This document shows, piece by piece, positions 24,817-36,818 of a stretch of DNA of 64,000 bases. Origin of the DNA: Acanthochlamys bracteata (taxonomy: Eukaryota; Streptophyta; Magnoliopsida; Pandanales; Velloziaceae). Both the position numbers and the translations under genes were made by a program. Positions within the stretch are counted from its first letter, which is position 1; each line of letters starts with the position of its first letter. The stretch covers positions 1,674,001-1,738,000 of the forward strand of contig CM034133.1 in the NCBI GenBank assembly GCA_019914995.1, given 5' to 3'. Under the pieces are notes generated by a model. It was not told the origin of the DNA, did not search any database, and saw only the letters and a list, made by a program, of their open reading frames with translations.

Positions 24817-26142
24817 CTACATTGTTGCTTGATTAGTGGAAGGAAATTCACAGTTTGAGAAATTACAGAAAAAGAAAACACTAGAGAACTCTGCTACTGC
24901 TTCGTTGAGAAGAAGATCAAGTACCTCAACTCCAACAGCTGCTGCAATTTCTCCAGATTCTTCTGACCATGTTTCATTCTTCATCTTCTCAACTTCTAAC
25001 TCAGCTAACTCGAAGCCGTAACTTGAAGAAACAGAAAAAAAATATTTCCCTGTTCTTTCTTGTTTTTGGTTCTTGTTTTCTTTGTTGAACCTTAATGCTT
25101 GCTCTACTGCCTTCATGGCTTCAACTGGTTCTGGAGATTTCACTACTCTTTCAATGATGAATTCAGTTTTCGGCGACGACCAGCTGACGGTTTCTAGCTC
25201 CGGCGACAATTTTTTTCTTGAATTCAACTTCTTTTTCTCTGCGTAAACAATTGGAAACTATAAACTACTAATCTAAAAATCAGTGTCTAGGCTTTCAGAA
25301 CCATGTAGTGAAGATTTCTAATTACCTGAAGCTACTGAAGAATTAAGCTTGTTGGAACAAATTTCATCCATGTCGAACGTGCTATCGAGGACAGAATCCG
25401 GACTAGCGTTCTCTGAATTGCACTCAAAATCCACCTTGCTCCTGACATGAACTGATGATGCTGAAGAGTTCTTCTGATATCTTCTTTCTTTTTGTTTTGC
25501 AGGTTTCAACTCTCTGCTCGTCTGAAGTTTTCTTTCTGCAGATGAAAAAGAAGATAAAGACTCTTTGAAGCTTTCAGAGTTCCTCTTCTTTCTTCTCTCA
25601 ACTCTGCAATCTGTTATCTTCCTAGACAAATTTTCTTTGATGAATTGTTTGGAAACTGAATAACTGGGCCTCGTCTTCTCCGTCGCGATCGCGAAAACTT
25701 CACCACATTCATCATCTTCATCATGGGCGAAGCTGAGAAGAAGAAAATCTTCATTTTCTATTCTCAAGAAAGTTGGTATTTCACGGAAAGATAAAGAATG
25801 TTTGATCTTGGGACTGCTCTCATGATTTCTACTTCTTTCTTCGGCGAGAGAAACCGGCCAGCTTTCGATCGAACTAACAGACCGGCTTCTTCTCATGCAA
25901 TCTTGTTGTGGGTAAGGGTGAACCGGCATGGATTCTAAACCCATCAATCTTGCCACAATGCTTGGTGATACAGGTGAATTCTTAATAATCTTCTCTGAAA
26001 CTTCAAGACCATTATGTTTTTCATCCTCTTCTTCTTCTTCAACTCTGGTTTGTGTTAAATTGTTGCAGAGAAACCTGCGAAGGACGCTAGTGAAGCAACC
26101 ACCTGCTTCATGAAGAGAAGTAGAAGCAGAGTTGGTCTTCAT
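24817..26142 (-). CDS. TRM-like (DUF3741/DUF4378-related) protein
   Basis: Two exons, 26142-25326 and 25238-24817, give 412 residues. Residues 59-73 (SPSIVARLMGLESMP) match the motif shared by TON1-recruiting-motif (TRM) and LONGIFOLIA-type proteins. The C-terminal end (about 370-395, ending LDLLLNEAVAEF) resembles the last part of the DUF4378 region that closes these proteins. Between them lies Ser/Lys/Arg-rich, probably disordered sequence. TRM proteins sit on cortical microtubules or recruit TON1/PP2A complexes. This short member is comparable to proteins annotated simply as DUF4378-containing, so a microtubule role is inference. The first in-frame ATG was taken as start; the upstream region is Ser- and Thr-codon-rich 5' UTR. 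Confidence 0.78.
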
Positions 26143-29100
26143 GGAGCTAGCAGAAACAAGTGAATAAGAACTGCTACTGCTGCTACTAGTACTTGAACTG
26201 ATTTTGTTAGTGTAACTATAGTTGTTATAATCATTGGTTGTTTTGAAATGCAGGTTACAAGATTTTTACTGAGGAAGAGAAGAGAGAATGAGGAAGGTTA
26301 AAATGGTTAGTGGTGGAAACGGAATGGCGGGATTCGGATTTGAAAGGAAAGGAATCAATAGAATGGGCAAATTGCTAAGAAGAGTAATTGCTTTTGTTTG
26401 AAAGAAGTTTGAAGATGAGGAAGAAGATAGTTTGGTTATTTTGGTCCAAGTGTTCACATTTTCGTATTCTTTTTAACTAATCAAAGCAGTACTTCACTGT
26501 TTTTTTGTTCCATCTTTGCAGCTGATTTGTATGACACTGATTATTGTTAGAAGATAGTTTGTTTTAAATACAAGTAATTAAATTTTATAAAATTAAATTT
26601 GATAAAAAATATAGTTTAGAGTAATATTTAAAATAAAATAAAATCAAATCAAATTTTAATAAAAATAAAAATAATAATTCAAAATAATAATTAAAATATA
26701 TAAAATAATTAAATTTTTTAAATTAAAAAATAAAATTTTGTATATTTGAAAAAAATGAGAGTAAATCAGGATTTCTGGGTCAAGTAGAAAGGAAGAGATG
26801 GATGAATTTCTGCACGTAACTTACGATCTGTTTAAATATAAAAATAATAAATAAGAATAAATAAGAATAAAATTAAATAAAAATAAATTATTCAAATAGA
26901 AACAAAATAAAAATAATAATTTATTTTATTTTATTTAAATATATTAATAAAATTAATAAATAGTATATATTATTTTTGTTGGTTAGTGACGCGGTCAATA
27001 GTGAAGTTGGTAATAGCAAAATGAATGCTGAAGCCAGAAACGCACAGAAGCAAGGCACTGTGCTGGAAAGGAAAAGCCACAAAAAAATAAAAGCAGACAT
27101 GTTGTTGTTACGTTCTTTTCTCTTTTTCCTTTTTCTTCACCTTCGAATTGGGATTGAGTGTTGCCGGCTACAAAACTTACTTTTCTACTCTTTTTGTTCT
27201 TTCTTCTTCCATCTTCTTGACCTTTGGGTTCAATTTAGTTTGTAACTTCTTTAAAAAGTACGTGTTTTAAATTTTTGTAACTAAATTTTATAAAAATTAA
27301 AAATATAAATAAATTTTTTTAAAAAATAAAATAAAAGTAAATTTGATATATATATTTAATAGTTTTTAAAAATATATTAAAAATAAAAAAATATAATTAT
27401 ATTAAAAAGTATATAATAAAAACAATAAAATTAAAATTATATATATAAAAATAATATCTTACATATTTTATGTAATTAAATGTATAATTTATTTAAAATT
27501 TAAAATTTGACTAAAAAAAATTATGTACGTTTGAAATATTAATATAGCATGTGTTATACTTTTATTTTCTTGAAGTGAGTTAAGATGGATCTCAACCCGA
27601 CAGAATTGAATTCCATCAAAATTGATTACATTTGATTTCATAAACTTAAAACACAAAAAGTAATTTGAAATTCAAAATACGGCGCAAGCGCGAGTTCGAT
27701 GAAATCAAAATAAATCTTTAAGATGCATTTCTTTTACAGTAAATAATTATAATTAAAGTGACTAAAATTTTTATTTTTGTGTAATACTGGTAGTGGCTAA
27801 TGCACTGCAATATTTATATTTTCTATCACAACAAAAACTGTTTCTGAGTAGGGAAGTTTTCTTTTTCTGTTTTGGAGAAGAAGAAAACTGTAACACAAAA
27901 GTACTACTTGTTTACTGTTATCCCTGTGACCAAATTCCTCAACAGTTACAATTTTAAAAGTTGAGTATTTAATTCCATTCTTGTAACTCTTCTAATTTTT
28001 TTCACTGCAGATGTATCTTCACTTATTTTAATTAGCATATTTAGGAAGTAATTCAAAAAAACGTTTTTTTAAATAGAAAATAGTAAATGCATGTAAGACT
28101 CTTTGCAGAAAAAAGAAGAGAAGAAGGAAGCAGAGCTACAGCTGAAAACACTGTTTACTTTCATTGATTTGCTCTGCATTGACAAGATGTAACATACAAA
28201 TATTATATATCAGATATGAGACTGGTAAGGCAAGGCCCTCTTTCCCTGTTTCTACCTTTTGTTTGTATTTTTTTGCCTACAAAAACATTACTGCAGTTCT
28301 TTTGCATTCAACATGGTTGTTCTTTCCTGCTGCTGTCATGCATTATTTCTGGTCAGCTGAAGACCACTGTTCAATGGCATGTTTTCAACAAAACAATAAC
28401 AATATACTTATGGAAGGTTTTGGACTTGTTTTCTAAAACTTATTTTTATATAAAATAAATTAAAAATTAAATAAATTATTTCATTTAAAATTTATTTTTT
28501 AAAATTCACTTACAATAAAGAATAAATATAAAATTTTATTTTTTATAAATATTTTTAACTTAAATTTAATTTTAAAAAATGAGTTTACATCAAATAATAG
28601 AGAGGAGATCATTGTGTCCTTGCCTATGTGCTTCCTTTTCCAACAACAAATTATGTAAGTGATGGGCTGTCAGAAAAGCCCACATAATAAGAATGTTTTA
28701 GTTAGTAAGAAATAAGTTTTATATAATTGATTTCAGCAAAAACTAAATTAGATATTAATTTGGCGAGTTTAGATTAAATTAAAAAATATTAAGTGAATTC
28801 AAATTAAAATTTGCCAAAAAAATTGAATCATGTGCAATTCAAACGCACTCTATGAAAAAAATAATTAGAGCATGGCTTTTGTTAAGGCCCTGATTAGGGT
28901 CCATCTTTAAGTTGCTTATGTTACCTACTACATTATACACCTGAAGAAAAGTTTCATCGTGATGAAATTCAACGGCAAAGTGTTTTGGGCGTATTTCAAA
29001 AACATACAAATGAGTTTTGCAGAAATAAAATAGATTTTAATAAATTTTAATTTTTATATTTTAATTATTTTTAAATATGCGTTAAAAATAGAATTTAATT

Positions 29101-30208
29101 ATTTTTTGAAATAAAAATCTGTGTAGAAATGAATGTTTGAATTTTTTGTAGCACAAAAATGCATGAACCGTTCGAAATTCTAATTTAAGTGAAAATAATT
29201 AAGATTTGAAAATTTTGAAGAACAACCTATATGCAATTGTGAAATTTGTTGAGGCCAATAGATTACACAACAGAAGGAAAACGAAAGGCGGGGACAAAAA
29301 AAACCTCTTCAAATAGGCTGGTTGTACAAGTTGGTACCAATAAAAGCTGTCTTTCTCTCCCGATTCATACCATACTCTTGCTAGCAAATCTCAAGAACCA
29401 CTTATTCAAGTGTGGTTCTGCTTCTTCAGCTTATCTTCAAAAGCTGCTCAGCTCATGCAAAGTTCACTCATGCCACAGTCTTCAGTTCATAGCATCCGCT
29501 CGTTCAGAAAAAAAACATATCCTAGCAATGATTAAAGCGAAAACGAAAGCAAAACAAAATTAGTGGAGAAAAATAGTAAAAGAAAAAGTATGACATTCAG
29601 CAATGGTAACTAAAAATTGTCATATCTCACTTTGTTTTGGACTTATCTTCAACGAAGCGTGCCGACCAATATATCACTTTTTTGAATACAATTCATCATT
29701 AAGGTCGCTGTAAAAGCCGTAAGACATCGAATAACATTGACTAATGAGAAAAGAACGTTTTATTTGCAATCACATGGAAGGAATTCAATTGGAGAACCAA
29801 CAATAAAGTCGATAGCTTGTTCGTCGCACTATCTGCTAAACTTGGACAGAGATGGATGGAAATTCTCTCGATGATGACAGAAGTGCTAATGTTGAATAGA
29901 TTTCACACTGATAACAATACCAAAAAATGTGACCAGATTTTACAGCTTTTGTTCTATACTTAGATACAGACCATTCACCTAAAGAATGAATGTGCTGAGC
30001 ATGTCGTTGCATGTCAGCTTTCAAGGAATAAAATGGAGTATCTATCTACCAAAACAATCGTATGAATAAATTTTGTAGATTTTTTTGTCCAAAAGGGTGT
30101 TGTTGATCAGCTCCTCTGGAGCTTCTCTTCCACAAAAACTGGAGAGGTCTTAATGGCGTCAGCTAGTAGTAGTCCCCCATGCCATTATCATGACACTAGG
30201 CAAATTTA
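26143..30208. other. Intergenic region with AT-rich repeats and the 3' flank of the desaturase gene
   Basis: No gene recognised over about 4 kb. It contains an AT-rich repeat copy (27261-27542), simple AT-rich stretches (26580-26960; 28440-28600; 29000-29120) and several short open frames (26976-27245, 28164-28436, 29246-29563) without family resemblance. About 29600-30208 is probably 3' UTR and flank of the minus-strand desaturase. Confidence 0.5.
27261..27542. repeat. AT-rich dispersed repeat (MITE-like), well-preserved copy
   Basis: Sister copy of 24341-24635 in the same orientation, sharing the order of motifs through the core and a right end of ATTATGTACGTTTGAAATATT. The left end reads CGTGTTTTAAATTTTTGTAA. 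No open frame of note. Confidence 0.6.
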
Positions 30209-32717
30209 CTACTTTTTCTTGCCTGAATCACTTTGTAGTTGAGAGTCAGTCTGGTAGTATACTACATCGCCAGTGTCGCTAACATAATGATCAACATTCA
30301 AGCTCCTGGCAAGAGCTCTGAATAAGTGGAATGGAAAGGGTCCAGATTTCTCAGGTTCTCTGTAATATTTCCCAAGGACAGGCCTAGCCGCTTCAGTCTG
30401 AAATAAAACACGTTTAAGAAAGATACTCAGTAATTCAGAATAAGACGTTTATGTGTTTAGAGATGCAATAGAAAGCAACTCACAGCTTCCACTAGATTGT
30501 AGTGTGGTATTTGAGGGAAGAGGTGGTGAATGACATGAGTCCCAATATCATGGTGTATGTTGTTAATCCATCCATAATCCCTGTCAAGAGTAGTTAATCC
30601 TCCTCGCAAGTAACTCCATTCCTGCAGTATACCAGCAACAGTTCACAGTCAAAGCGAAAAAACACGTACAGTGACAGAGAGTATTGTCTTTGAGCATAGG
30701 TTTAAAACTAAACTACAAATTACTGTCATTTCACACATAACTAGTTATACCGATTTTATTTGGCTGCTATGTCTTTGCAGTCACAAACTCAAGCAAGAAG
30801 AATTGAAAAATCGCAGACCTCCATGGAATTGGCTCGACAAGGTTGATTTGGAATACTTTGGATATGAGTAACCAAATATAAAGACAGCATTGAAACTTAA
30901 CAAAGCTTATGACGGAAAGGCCTCCTTTGACTGATTACAATCGAATGAAACAACATAGGACTAGTTCTAAGCAGAATACAAAATGTGTATGTTTCATGGA
31001 GGAGAGTATCATCATTGCTTAGGAAGAATTAATAGAAGTAAATAAATCAAATATGACAGAGGATTATAAGATGTGATTTTTGTAGAGGAGCACAGGATAA
31101 CAGGGACATACAAATTTAGGATACACCGCTAGATTGATGATATCCTAAAGTCACATCCTTTAAGGAATTCATTCAGCATCAATAGAAAGAGCGAAAACAT
31201 TAACATACCTTTCCACGGTACCAAGGAAGCTTTTCTTCATGACCATGGTGATGCAAATAAGTCACAAAATCCAACCACATAACAAATATCTGCACATATG
31301 AGATTAACAAATCCAATCTTAGAACAGTGACCAACAGTTTGAGTAGAGAAACAAAATGGAAACCAACAATCATTCATTGAAGTTCACGAGTAAGAGCTGT
31401 AGACCTACCCAGTATGGAATGAAGTATAGGTTGATCATCTGCAGAGGACCCATTACCCATGTCAAGCCTGCAAGCAACGCTGCCATTGCACACCAGCATG
31501 CTGTAGATGTCAAGACATCTTTCTTCTCATTGGGAAGGAATAAATCACTGCTAGGATGGAAGTGGGATCCCTGCTTTCCTGGACTTCTTCCCCACTGTCA
31601 AAATAACCCCCATTATTAGAATATTCACAATTAGAAGAACTTCAATTTCATAAATAATTCAATGGAACAGGAACGCACCAAGTACAATGGGTAAGCTAGC
31701 AATGGGAAAGGCATTGTGAACCGCAGCTTCCTAGTTGCGTCATCCAAGCTCCGGTAAGTTGTTTCGGCTAACTGCAATCACAAAAATTGAAGAAAACCAT
31801 AATTAACGAAATCCAATAAACTAGATATTAAAATCTTTCAATGTGGATGAAATGAACTACCAACCGGATGCCATGACTCATCGTTCTCAACATGCCCATG
31901 GTTCTGATGGTGAGTTCTGTGACTGATTCTCCTGCAATTAATAACGAGATCGCTCAATTTGAAATTAACTTATCCACAGACACAGATTGGGCAATATTGC
32001 AAAAAGAACGGGAACATACCATCCATGATAAGGCACAAGGATAGATGAATGCAGGAAATGCCCAACCACACTGTTAAGCTTCGGGTCGCTGGAGAAACTC
32101 CCATGCCCACTGCAAAAATATTATTACTATTATTATTTTAAAAAAAATTTCAGTAAACCCAGATCCAATCCACCGACATTCAACACAAAATTCACACACT
32201 TAAAAAGATAGAAAATTTACCAATCATGGCCAAGAACAAACAGACCCCAGAACATCGTCCCCTGCGCCACCCAATACAGCGGCCAAACAATCCAGCTGTT
32301 AATGGAAGCCGCCGCTACTGCAAGGCCAAGAACAATCGCAACATCTCTAACAAGATAACTCATCGACTTCCATGCATCTTTCACCCAACAGTGTTTCGGT
32401 ATCGCCGCTCTGATCTCCGCCAACCCAAACGGCGGTGGCATGCCCGGGTCAAACTCTCCCTCCTTTTCTCCAACCTCAACACTTTTAACATTCCTCAAAT
32501 TTTCTTCTTCTTGTTCTTCTTCAAAAACTGGAACGCGAATCGGCGCGCTAACACCAAGTGCCCAATCCCGAAAAAGTTTGCTTTTGTTAACCGAGATTGG
32601 TCGTTGGCTGCTTGAAAAAGAAAGAAAAGATTTGTTATTGGTCAACCAAGTTCGGCGAGGTAACGCCGGTTGTAAAGGCCGTAGAACACAGCACTCGGAT
32701 AACACTAAGCTCGCCAT
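30209..32717 (-). CDS. FAD7: Chloroplast omega-3 fatty acid desaturase (FAD7/FAD8 type)
   Basis: Membrane desaturase converting 18:2 and 16:2 acyl groups of plastid lipids to 18:3 and 16:3. Eight exons join in frame to 446 residues: 32717-32221, 32109-32020, 31931-31865, 31771-31679, 31594-31409, 31289-31209, 30621-30484, 30397-30209. The N-terminal 60-70 residues are Ser/Arg-rich with few acidic residues, typical of a plastid transit peptide. The three histidine boxes that bind the di-iron centre are present: HDCGH (164-168), HRTHH (200-204) and HVIHH (367-371). The family block [18 protein letters not shown] precedes the first membrane segments. The C-terminus ends SGKKK without the ER-retrieval signal of FAD3. 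Exon number and length are those of FAD7/FAD8; which of the two cannot be decided by eye. Two G-box cores lie upstream. Confidence 0.96.
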
Positions 32718-33193
32718 TGCTTCTTGTTATTGTTCTCCAATGCCGAGAACAAGAACAAGAAGAAGAGAATGAATGAATGAATGAGAAAGAGAGAGAGTCG
32801 TGCGGCTGGCTACGTTCTCTCCTGACCAAGTTTGGAACTTCAAAAATTTTTTGTCGATTGACTGTGAAAAGAAAGAGAGAAAGCAGCCGGGATTTTATAG
32901 CGAAGATTTTACGCGGCCGCCACGGTGAAAATGAGATCGAGTCTGGGCTTGTGCTCCTCGTGGTTTTGTGAAACCGTGTTGAATCGAGCAGCAGACATTT
33001 GACCGTAGATTGGAGGACGAGCGATGACGTGTTAAGATCTCAATCGTCTATGTAGATCGAAAATGAACGTACTGTTACGGTGACTGATATAGAAATTTTA
33101 AGGGAGGTCTTGATTCGGTGGTACAGAGTCAGATCTGAATTCTGTGACTCAGAGTTTCAATAGGGACAAAAAATTGCGGACCAATTAATAGTA

Positions 33194-33203
33194 GACACGT
33201 GTC
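33194..33203. promoter_or_regulatory. Palindromic G-box (GACACGTGTC) upstream of the desaturase
   Basis: A perfect 10-bp palindrome around CACGTG, about 480 bases upstream of the start codon at 32717. G-boxes bind bZIP and bHLH factors in light and ABA responses; use here is inferred. Confidence 0.5.
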
Positions 33204-33277
33204 CATTGAGGTAAGATTGTAATCGTAAGAGTGCAGGATTTTTGCGTTGGAGAAGAAATAGAAGAGGACTACTCGTT

Positions 33278-33283
33278 CACGTG
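33278..33283. promoter_or_regulatory. Second G-box core (CACGTG)
   Basis: CACGTG within TTCACGTGGAAC, about 560 bases upstream of the desaturase start and 75 bases beyond the first G-box. Pairs of such elements are common in light- or ABA-responsive promoters; this is inference. Confidence 0.4.
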
Positions 33284-34497
33284 GAACATATTGGAGCACG
33301 AAAACTAGTGCGTTTTCGTGCTGGTGGTAAGATAAAAGAAAATATTTAATTGGTTCTTATTTTTCTCATTTCTTAAATGGAAGAAAAAGATAGAAGACTT
33401 TCTGCAAATTTGAATCTTTGTTTTCATTTCATTTTTTATAGAGTACGAAGGTAAGCAGAAGCTTAGAAGGTATTAAGAATTGAATTTGTTAACTATATGT
33501 ACGCAAACAAACAAATAAATATCTAGTAGAATTGGTTGGCTCATAATAGACTCGAGTATTAATGCGCTGCGCATGAATACTTGGTAATGTTTATTTTAGT
33601 TAGTTCTTGATATTATAAATCCTCTACGTCGGTCTTGTGATAGTTGAATATTAAGTTCGGTTCCCTTTTTAATTGCTAGGTCATTGAATATGTAGTTGAA
33701 AAGGCTCTAGTTTAATGTTATCATACATTTTTTTTAATCAGCGGTCATCGTGAACTACAACCCAATTTGATTGAAACATAAAGCTGTATTAACGATCAAA
33801 TATTTTTTTCATGTGTTTTAATTATATAATATTTATATTTTTGTGTCAATTTTTAAGTTCAATTTTATATTTTAATTTTTTAATTTATCAAATTCAACTT
33901 TAGTTTAATTTTTATCAAAGTTTTACCAAATCAAAACTTTAGAACACTCATTTTTTTGTTAATTAAAACAAATTCTTAAAATGAGTTACGAGCTGTTTCG
34001 TTTTCCATTCTAAAATAGTTTTTTACTAATTTTTTATTTTACATTTTTAAATAAAATTTTTATAATAATTTATAAAATTTATTAAAAATTTTATATGATA
34101 ATATTTTTATTTTTAATTAAATCAAAATAATAAAATTCGTTTGTTAAAATAAAATTAAAAAAAAAATTTTATTCAGAAATTTTTTTTGCACATTCACTCC
34201 TAAACATCATCCGGTAAGATCATCTTCGTAAAGCAGACCTTAGCGCATAAAGTTCAGGCCTACCCCGGAAGCACAAAGCAGCAAAAAGCCCACTGTTTTA
34301 TCAAGCCTGGATGGCCTGTAAACTGTGTCACCAAAAAATTAAGGCCCGTACCTTCAACCAAAACTAAAGGCCCAACCCGCATCAAGAGGAAATAAACTAA
34401 CAAGAAAAATTGACAGATTGAATTAAACAAATCCAATCCAACTACGACAAACTTATAACTTATTCGGATCAGCTAAAATTGCTGATAAGTTCTTCAT

Positions 34498-35148
34498 CTA
34501 ATTTGCTGATGAACCTTCTGAAGAAGTGCCTCGCTCGGAACTAGAGGGATCATTTGGCTCGTTATTTACGGTCCACTGAGGTTCCCACTGTGCTTCTTCC
34601 TGGAATAAGGTAGCTCATGACGTAGATGGGGGGCTTTGTTTACTTCTATATATATAATTTTTTAAATAATTTTTTTTATTTTCAAATAGTTTCATATATT
34701 TATTTAATAAATTTTAGAAAATTCGATAAAAAAAACTGATTTCATGTAAACTTATTTTGAATTCACCTAAGGTTAGTTTGAAAATGCTCATCAAGTACTT
34801 TTTCTCTTCATTTTATTTTATATTTTTAAATAATTTTTTTATAATATTTACAAAATTTATTTAATAATTTTAAAAATATAAAATAATTCTATATATTAAA
34901 TTTAATTATGCTTATTTTATTTTTTAAAATAAAATAAATATATTTTTCGTTTAATTTTTTTAAAAGGATTTTCAAACGTTCTCTCCTTATTAGAGATAAG
35001 TAAAAGCGTAAGATGTTGGGAGTGCTACCTCAAATCTTTTCATGACTTGGAAGTTCCACCTGCTATTGTCCTTCCTTCCTGAAGTAACTTCTTTTCTCGG
35101 ACCAAAATTTAAAATTTGAACATAGCGGTCGTCTTCAACATGTCCTCG
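34498..35148 (-). CDS. Two terminal exons of an unrecognised protein gene (partial)
   Basis: Exon 35148-35029 (40 codons) starts after a TTGCAG acceptor and ends at GAG|GTAGCA. Exon 34599-34498 (34 codons with stop) starts after ATTCCAG. Both are open in the same phase. They join as RGHVEDDRYVQILNFG through NSRWNFQVMKRFE to EEAQWEPQWTVNNEP and a Ser/Glu-rich end closing EGSSAN. Aromatic and charged residues and exact phase match suggest real coding. I cannot name the family. The 5' exon or exons are not settled: an open minus-strand stretch at about 35500-35310 (SSWLWFSDILHYFTDNDD) is a candidate but lacks a good donor. The gene may be truncated or decayed. Confidence 0.5.
34768..34984. mobile_element. 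MITE-like element in the intron between the two orphan exons
   Basis: The left end (TTAGTTTGAAAATGC) and the reverse complement of the right end (AACGTTTGAAAATCC) pair across an AT-rich core. Position falls inside the intron of the unrecognised minus-strand gene. No clear target duplication was found. Confidence 0.4.
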
Positions 35149-35866
35149 CTGCAATGGTACTGTTATTCGTTAGAACGTTTGCAAAACTTCATTCGATATT
35201 CTTCGTTACTAGCTATTATTGGTCATTGTACTTAATCTCCTTACAGCATACGCCATGAATAATTTCACCTACTCCAATTTCATATTAACTTGAAGTTGCG
35301 CTAATGACGTGTGCAGAGAGGTTTGCGATTAGTTAGATTAGTTATTTTCATGTCGTCAATGGCGTTTTGCAGGAATTTTTCAACACGGTCGACATCATCG
35401 TTGTCTGTGAAATAATGAAGGATATCGGAGAACCAAAGCCAAGAAGAACGAGTATTCAACTGAAGTTCGGAGACGATGATTTTGTTGCCGGATCTCCGTT
35501 TTTATTTTGTCTTTTGTTAACTAATTCCGAAATACCTGTTTGTCATTGTGATACTTTACACAAACAAAATAATGTTATTAGCCCCAAAAAATATATATGG
35601 TTGAGCCAACTGGGCCGAATGGTTATTAATTGGGCTGGTTGATAACCTTGCCCGTTCACTGAACACTTTGGGATCTGCTCACCGCCCATTTCTTCACAGC
35701 TTCTCGAGAATTGCGTACTATAAACTCTCGCAACCAGGTATGCTTACCGCATGTAAAGCGGCAAATTCAGGCGTGCGCAGATATCAAACACACACGAGCT
35801 AACGAGCTCCCTGATTCGTTCGCAAGTCAAGCGAGCGAACAGATATTTTGATTACCGTCGCTCTAC

Positions 35867-36071
35867 CGGGGGCGTGTTTACTTTTATTTTAAATTTTACT
35901 TTTCTCAAATATATTTTTTATATAAAAATAATAAAAATATAAAATAAATTTATTATTAAAAAATTTATTTTTAAGTTTATAAAATTTATTTTTTAATAAA
36001 TAATTTTAATTTTTAAATATAATATTTTAAAACTCAAATTTACTGAGCTTATGTTCTAGTTAAACACGCCC
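35867..36071. mobile_element. MITE-like element with GGGCGTGTTTA ends
   Basis: The left end GGGGGCGTGTTTACTTTTA and the reverse-complemented right end AGGGCGTGTTTAACTAG form short inverted repeats around an AT-rich core. The length and ends suggest a Tourist/hAT-like MITE; the target duplication is unclear, so the superfamily is not assigned. Confidence 0.5.
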
Positions 36072-36497
36072 TAGACCTTCATCGAGTCATTCCTTTACAG
36101 ACACGCACGAATCTCAAGGACGCCATTAACTAATCTTCGCCGTTAGAATAAAGCAGGTCATACCATCGAACCGTGGCACTCGTTTATGTTTCTCTCAGCG
36201 TGCGATAGAGCGCTGAAGAGGAGGAGGATTTTGGATCCGCTACATTATCTGAAATACGAGACAGCAAGTGAAGCGAATCTTTCAACACTGACATGTCGGA
36301 GTTATAACGAAAGGTTAAGCTAGTGGTTCGTGGGGCCGAAGCGCACTGAACTCATCTACTACGGGCCCCACGTGATTTTAATGGGTTTATTTGATGTGCG
36401 TTTCATTTCATTTTTATTTAGCTTGAGTTTGCAGAAAAGAGTGTCCGTGATAACATAAGCCGCGGAGCAATTTCTCCCAACGGTTACTGTAACCCTT

Positions 36498-36503
36498 TTG
36501 ACC
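36498..36503 (+). promoter_or_regulatory. W-box (TTGACC) upstream of the second CCCH gene
   Basis: Lies 321 bases before the start codon in CTTTTGACCACCAGCCGACC, corresponding to the block at 18633-18652 in the paralogue's promoter. Confidence 0.5.
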
Positions 36504-36818
36504 ACCAGCCGACCGGCTTATTACTTTTCTTTCCATTAACAAATATTAATTCAATTATTTCCATAATAAAAGAAATACTTTATTATTTAATATTATTTTA
36601 TTGATTAGTTTAATTGGACTTTGCAGCTACAAAGGTGGAACCTCCAAACCTACTCCGGTCCGGTGCGTCCTTCTTCTCGACACTTCCACCTTCAAACTTC
36701 TCGCCAAAAAAATTCATTTTTTATTTTATCTAACTTTTGTATTGGTTTCAAAGTTTCAATCTTTAGAATTTTTTTAGAAACAAGAAGAGGGGAAAGAAAG
36801 TGAGTGGTGGCCGAGAGC

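Larger units (their letters stand above)
32718..34497. other. Desaturase promoter and intergenic DNA
   Basis: The first 300 bases are 5' UTR and proximal promoter of the minus-strand desaturase, with pyrimidine/purine-rich runs. G-boxes follow at 33194-33203 and 33278-33283. Beyond 33300 the DNA is AT-rich; 33950-34190 resembles a decayed AT-rich repeat. No other gene seen. Confidence 0.5.
35149..36818. other. Upstream region of the second CCCH gene; unresolved open frames
   Basis: Between 35310 and 35640 both strands are open: plus (from QEFFNTVDIIVVCEIM) and minus (SSWLWFSDILHYF). Neither is recognised. An AT-rich element with CGTGTTTA ends lies at 35867-36071. From 36330 on is the promoter of the second CCCH gene, sharing blocks with its paralogue. 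Confidence 0.4.

Noticed and set aside
32226-32971. Plus-strand frames opposite the first exon of the desaturase
   Set aside because: Shadows of exon 1 and its leader; no family content.
36804-36818. Earlier start of CCCH copy 2 (VVAES before MCSG)
   Set aside because: It begins with GTG, and the paralogue begins exactly at MCSG with the same surrounding bases.
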